Assembly (NCBI GenBank): GCA_913009765.1
Contig: CAJVYT010000318.1
Span: 1 to 5,261 of the forward strand
DNA from: an uncultured candidate division Zixibacteria bacterium
GTDB lineage: Bacteria > Zixibacteria > MSB-5A5 > GN15 > FEB-12
Direction of reading: 5' to 3'
Length of the DNA stretch: 5,261 nucleotides
Shown: piece after piece, positions 4,424 through 5,261 of the stretch
Layout of the letters: every line of letters begins with the position of its first letter
Position numbering within the stretch: position 1 is the first letter of the stretch
Notes under the pieces: generated by a model
Seen by the model: only the letters and a program-made list of their open reading frames with translations
Database searches by the model: none
Told to the model about the DNA's origin: nothing
Position numbers and translations under genes: made by a program

Positions 4424-4465
4424 AGCTAACAAGAAAATTAAGTCATTCGCTTCGCTTATGTGGAC
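4424..4465 (+). other. attC site of cassette 3, interrupted
   Basis: R'' AGCTAAC (4424-4430) exactly complements the cassette's 5' heptamer. It is followed by AAGAAAATTAAGTCATTCGC and, after TTCGCTTATGT, by GGACT (4462-4466), which could pair with AGTC at 4441-4444. After this the expected L' continuation (TTAAT...) and the R' heptamer are absent. The simplest reading is that an insertion sequence split the site here. An alternative is an unusually long attC whose second arm is 4614-4633. Confidence 0.6.
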
Positions 4466-4689
4466 TCCCTTCTGTCAACAACAAAATACTTTAAAAACAT
4501 AGAAATTAATGCGTGCTTATGTACGAGCTCTTAATTGAATCATTCTCTGACTCAGGCTCAATGATATTTACGCGAACAGTATAGTCATATCTCATTGGCG
4601 AGTTTCTTCACTCTAAGCGAAGCGCTGACTTATACCGCTGATTTGTCATCTACGTTTAGCATTTTATTGGTGATGGTTAAAACCGGCCT
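4466..4689 (-). ncRNA. Noncoding region of the IS, candidate seekRNA source
   Basis: About 220 nt with no gene lie between the broken attC and the transposase stop. In IS1111 elements the noncoding region downstream of the transposase gives rise to a guide RNA (seekRNA, related to the IS110 bridge RNA) that selects the target. Read leftwards, 4614-4632 gives TAAGTCAGCGCTTCGCTTA. This repeats attC bases 4439-4459 (TAAGTCA, TT in place of G, then CGCTTCGCTTA), 18 matching bases in all. That is what a target-matching guide segment could look like, though it is longer than the short matches reported for such guides. No promoter or RNA boundary is assigned. Confidence 0.35.
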
Positions 4690-5205
4690 TTAGAGTGGCT
4701 CGGCTTTATATTCTGTGCCTTGCGTTAACATTGCAAATGCGGTTCGTACCGTTTTATTTGCAAGGGCAACCGCAGCACATTTTTTACTTCGACGCTCTAA
4801 TAAATCTTTTAGCCACTTTTCTTTTTTTGTTTTTGGTTCACGTTTACCGACATGATAAACCACCGACATCGCACCATTAACAAGATAGCTTCTAAGTGAT
4901 ACGTTTTTGACATAACGACCTATCGAACCCAGCTTTACTTTTCCGCCACTGGAATGTTGGATCGGGGTTAAACCAATACAGGCGGCGGCATCTCGCCCAC
5001 TTTGAAAAACTCCCGCTTCTCCACAGCCTATCGCAATATATAAGTTGATGGCATTGATGGTTGAAACACCTTCTAATGCTAATAATTTTTTGCATTCTGG
5101 ATGAAGCTGAATAACCTCGTTGAGTAAGTTATCCATATTGGCAATGTTTTTTACGGTTTGTAAGTACATGTTCCAGGTCGTATTTAAGGCATCACGAAAA
5201 GGGTA
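4690..5205 (-). CDS. IS110/IS1111-family transposase, C-terminal half (5' end missing)
   Basis: This is the last 171 codons of a DEDD-type transposase; full proteins have about 320-345 residues. The C-terminal Transposase_20 (IS116/IS110/IS902) domain is clear: LEGVSTINAINLYIAIGCGE, then FQSGRDAAACIGLTPIQHSS with the following GGK, then GSIGRYVKNVSLRSYLVNGA and CAAVALANKTVRTAFAML near the end. The Ser of the SGGK motif (fragment residue about 86) is the conserved serine thought to act in strand exchange. The RuvC-like DEDD domain is off the contig. Codons beyond 5205 that read LFRS are adapter, not protein. The gene ends YKAEPL with TAA at 4690-4692. A complete copy elsewhere in the genome is likely. 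Confidence 0.92.
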   Translation of the reverse strand, partial: YPFRDALNTTWNMYLQTVKNIANMDNLLNEVIQLHPECKKLLALEGVSTINAINLYIAIGCGEAGVFQSGRDAAACIGLTPIQHSSGGKVKLGSIGRYVKNVSLRSYLVNGAMSVVYHVGKREPKTKKEKWLKDLLERRSKKCAAVALANKTVRTAFAMLTQGTEYKAEPL

Positions 5206-5261
5206 AGATCGGAAGAGCACACGTCTGAACTCCAGTCACACTGATATATCTCGTATGCCGT
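5206..5261 (+). other. Illumina TruSeq indexed adapter (artefact)
   Basis: AGATCGGAAGAGCACACGTC and the rest of the TruSeq read-2 adapter occupy 5206-5239. The index ACTGATAT follows at 5240-5247, then ATCTCGTATGCCGT of the P7 end. The match is exact. The contig therefore ends in a library molecule rather than in genome. Confidence 0.99.

Larger units (their letters stand above)
4054..4465 (+). mobile_element. Integron cassette 3 (Imm8-like), 3' end disrupted
   Basis: The 5' junction GTTAGCT (4053-4059) is matched perfectly by the downstream R'' AGCTAAC (4424-4430). The cassette should end at an R' heptamer after its attC, but no good GTTRRRY appears before the insertion-sequence remnant. 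Its right limit is therefore estimated as the point where attC-like pairing stops, around 4465. Confidence 0.7.
4466..5205 (-). mobile_element. IS1111-type insertion sequence, partial, in an attC site
   Basis: The element is oriented leftwards. Its transposase end and downstream noncoding region are in the window; its left end and the first half of the transposase are lost in the adapter. It lies directly after a broken attC. The IS1111-attC group of the IS110 family is known to insert specifically into cassette attC sites. The exact right end cannot be fixed without the other end, because IS1111 elements have subterminal rather than terminal inverted repeats. GGACTCCCTTCTGTC (4462-4476) is my candidate subterminal region. 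Confidence 0.6.

Noticed and set aside
4654..4660. GTTTAGC as the R' heptamer of attC3
   Set aside because: It breaks the GTTRRRY pattern at the fourth base and lies more than 20 nt from the possible L', too far for a normal attC.
4892..5095. 67-codon minus-strand frame and the facing plus-strand frame at 4695-4880
   Set aside because: Both are out-of-frame shadows of the transposase, which has clear family motifs.

Overview
The window is one short assembled contig. Both ends are untrimmed Illumina adapter: a corrupted TruSeq universal adapter at 1-65, and a clean TruSeq indexed adapter at 5206-5261. Only 66-5205 is biological, and both terminal genes are cut by the adapters rather than by biology. 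The host looks like a gammaproteobacterium. The support is a YchF C-terminus of that type, an elongator tRNA-Met close to the E. coli form, a CTGT-N8-ACAG LexA box, and a REP-like 'CATTCC...GGAATCC' intergenic palindrome. I cannot name a genus.

Left part (66-600): the core chromosome, with the end of ychF, a degenerate palindromic repeat, a good sigma-70 promoter with a GC-rich discriminator, and a 77-nt tRNA-Met(CAT).

Middle (588-2137): about 1.5 kb of AT-richer DNA between the tRNA 3' end and a degenerate second copy of that 3' end (2108-2137). This is the layout left by site-specific insertion into a tRNA gene. The segment carries a DUF4160 gene overlapping a DUF2442 gene, a second DUF2442 gene of a different subgroup, and a small Gly/Ser-rich putative lipoprotein. 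It holds no integrase of its own.

Right part (2150-5205): a chromosomal-type integron. A complete integron integrase, intI (minus strand), has a LexA box and a strong ribosome-binding site. It is followed by an attI region and three gene cassettes reading away from it. The boundaries follow from the rule that the R'' heptamer of each attC must be complementary to the heptamer at the cassette's own 5' junction. The matches are 7/7, 6/7 and 7/7. Cassette 1 (3299-3665) has no convincing gene. Cassette 2 (3666-4053) encodes an 89-aa three-helix membrane protein. Cassette 3 (from 4054) encodes an Imm8-like immunity protein with no partner toxin in view.

The attC site of cassette 3 is broken on its 3' side. 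Beyond it lies the C-terminal half of an IS110/IS1111-family transposase pointing back towards it, with about 220 nt of noncoding DNA between. This fits an IS1111-attC element, the known group that targets cassette recombination sites. The noncoding stretch contains an 18-match inverted copy of the neighbouring attC arm, which may be the target-recognition part of its guide RNA (seekRNA). This is the most interesting lead in the window.
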